Positions 33,219 through 33,290 of a stretch of DNA of 33,290 nucleotides are shown here, piece after piece (the stretch's first letter is position 1; each line of letters opens with the position of its first letter). The notes beneath the pieces are model-generated. The model had not been told where the DNA came from. It was given only the letters and a program-made list of their open reading frames with translations, and made no database searches. The DNA is from an uncultured Gammaproteobacteria bacterium (GTDB taxonomy: Bacteria; Pseudomonadota; Gammaproteobacteria; Pseudomonadales; Azotimanducaceae): contig CAJXAC010000024.1 of NCBI GenBank assembly GCA_913050035.1, forward strand, positions 1-33,290. The letters are read 5' to 3'. A program made the position numbers and the translations under genes.

Positions 33219-33290
33219 GGGCGCGTCGTCTAACCGGATAAGACACGGACCTCCTAAGTCTGAAATCGGGGTTCAAGTCCCTGCGTGCCT
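33219..33290 (+). tRNA. tRNA-Arg (anticodon CCT), cut by the window end
   Basis: The acceptor GGGCGCG pairs with CGTGCCT (two G-U pairs). The D stem is GTCT/AGAC with a loop AACCGGATA. The anticodon stem is CGGAC/GTCTG with loop CTCCTAA, so the anticodon is CCT and decodes AGG as Arg. The T arm is CGGGG-TTCAAGT-CCCTG. Seventy-two bases are in the window; the discriminator base and any encoded CCA lie outside it. The anticodon is visible and there is no intron. Confidence 0.93.

Noticed and set aside
1-33290. Mobile elements, CRISPR arrays or rRNA.
   Set aside because: No transposase, integrase, direct-repeat array or rRNA-like sequence was seen.

Overview
The window looks like chromosomal DNA of a marine-type gammaproteobacterium. 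The evidence is a sufBCDS-A-T-E operon with SufT, a TIGR04282/TIGR04283-like glycosyltransferase pair, MatB and AroA of proteobacterial type, Lol-type outer-membrane lipoproteins, and dense operons with ATGA or GTGA overlaps. No genus can be assigned from sequence alone. No transposase, integrase, CRISPR array or rRNA was seen.

Bases 287-11305 hold the most unusual content: eleven co-directional genes, nearly all touching or overlapping. In order they encode an acidic low-complexity protein, an outer-membrane lipoprotein, a single-pass TPR protein, a single-pass PEGA-repeat/SUMF1 (FGE-fold) protein, a short exported protein, a MotA/TolQ/ExbB-type channel, a degenerate Hsp70/actin-fold protein, two VWA proteins with near-identical N-terminal membrane segments, and two more lipoproteins. 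Each VWA protein has an Asp at residue 16 in a segment resembling the ion-pathway helix of TolR/ExbD. My reading (inference) is an ion-motive-force-driven envelope machine in which VWA proteins replace TolR/ExbD/MotB. It matches neither Tol-Pal, Ton, Mot, Zorya nor Bat. The first 286 bases do not read as a normal gene start; a hydrophobic signal-peptide-like frame at 72-158 may be a detached N-terminus of the first gene.

Bases 11323-19442 are mostly housekeeping: a small SAM methyltransferase on the minus strand, the complete suf Fe-S cluster assembly operon (12193-18119), and two minus-strand glycosyltransferase-fold genes.

Bases 19561-27238 are catabolic or transport genes: an acyl-CoA-synthetase-like AMP-forming ligase, a large SPOR-like/CBM9-like/DUF5916 outer-membrane protein divergent from a sodium:solute symporter, and a malonyl-CoA synthetase (matB). 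The gap 27239-27707 has a strong rho-independent terminator preceded by a second hairpin with no clear gene, a possible small RNA or very small ORF.

Bases 27708-33290 carry aroA with unusual residues at the glyphosate/PEP site, a four-helix membrane protein, a PQQ-type sugar dehydrogenase translationally coupled to an exported CX4R phosphatase-like protein, and then a 15-bp perfect palindrome upstream of two unrecognised secreted low-complexity proteins. The window ends inside a tRNA-Arg(CCT) gene.
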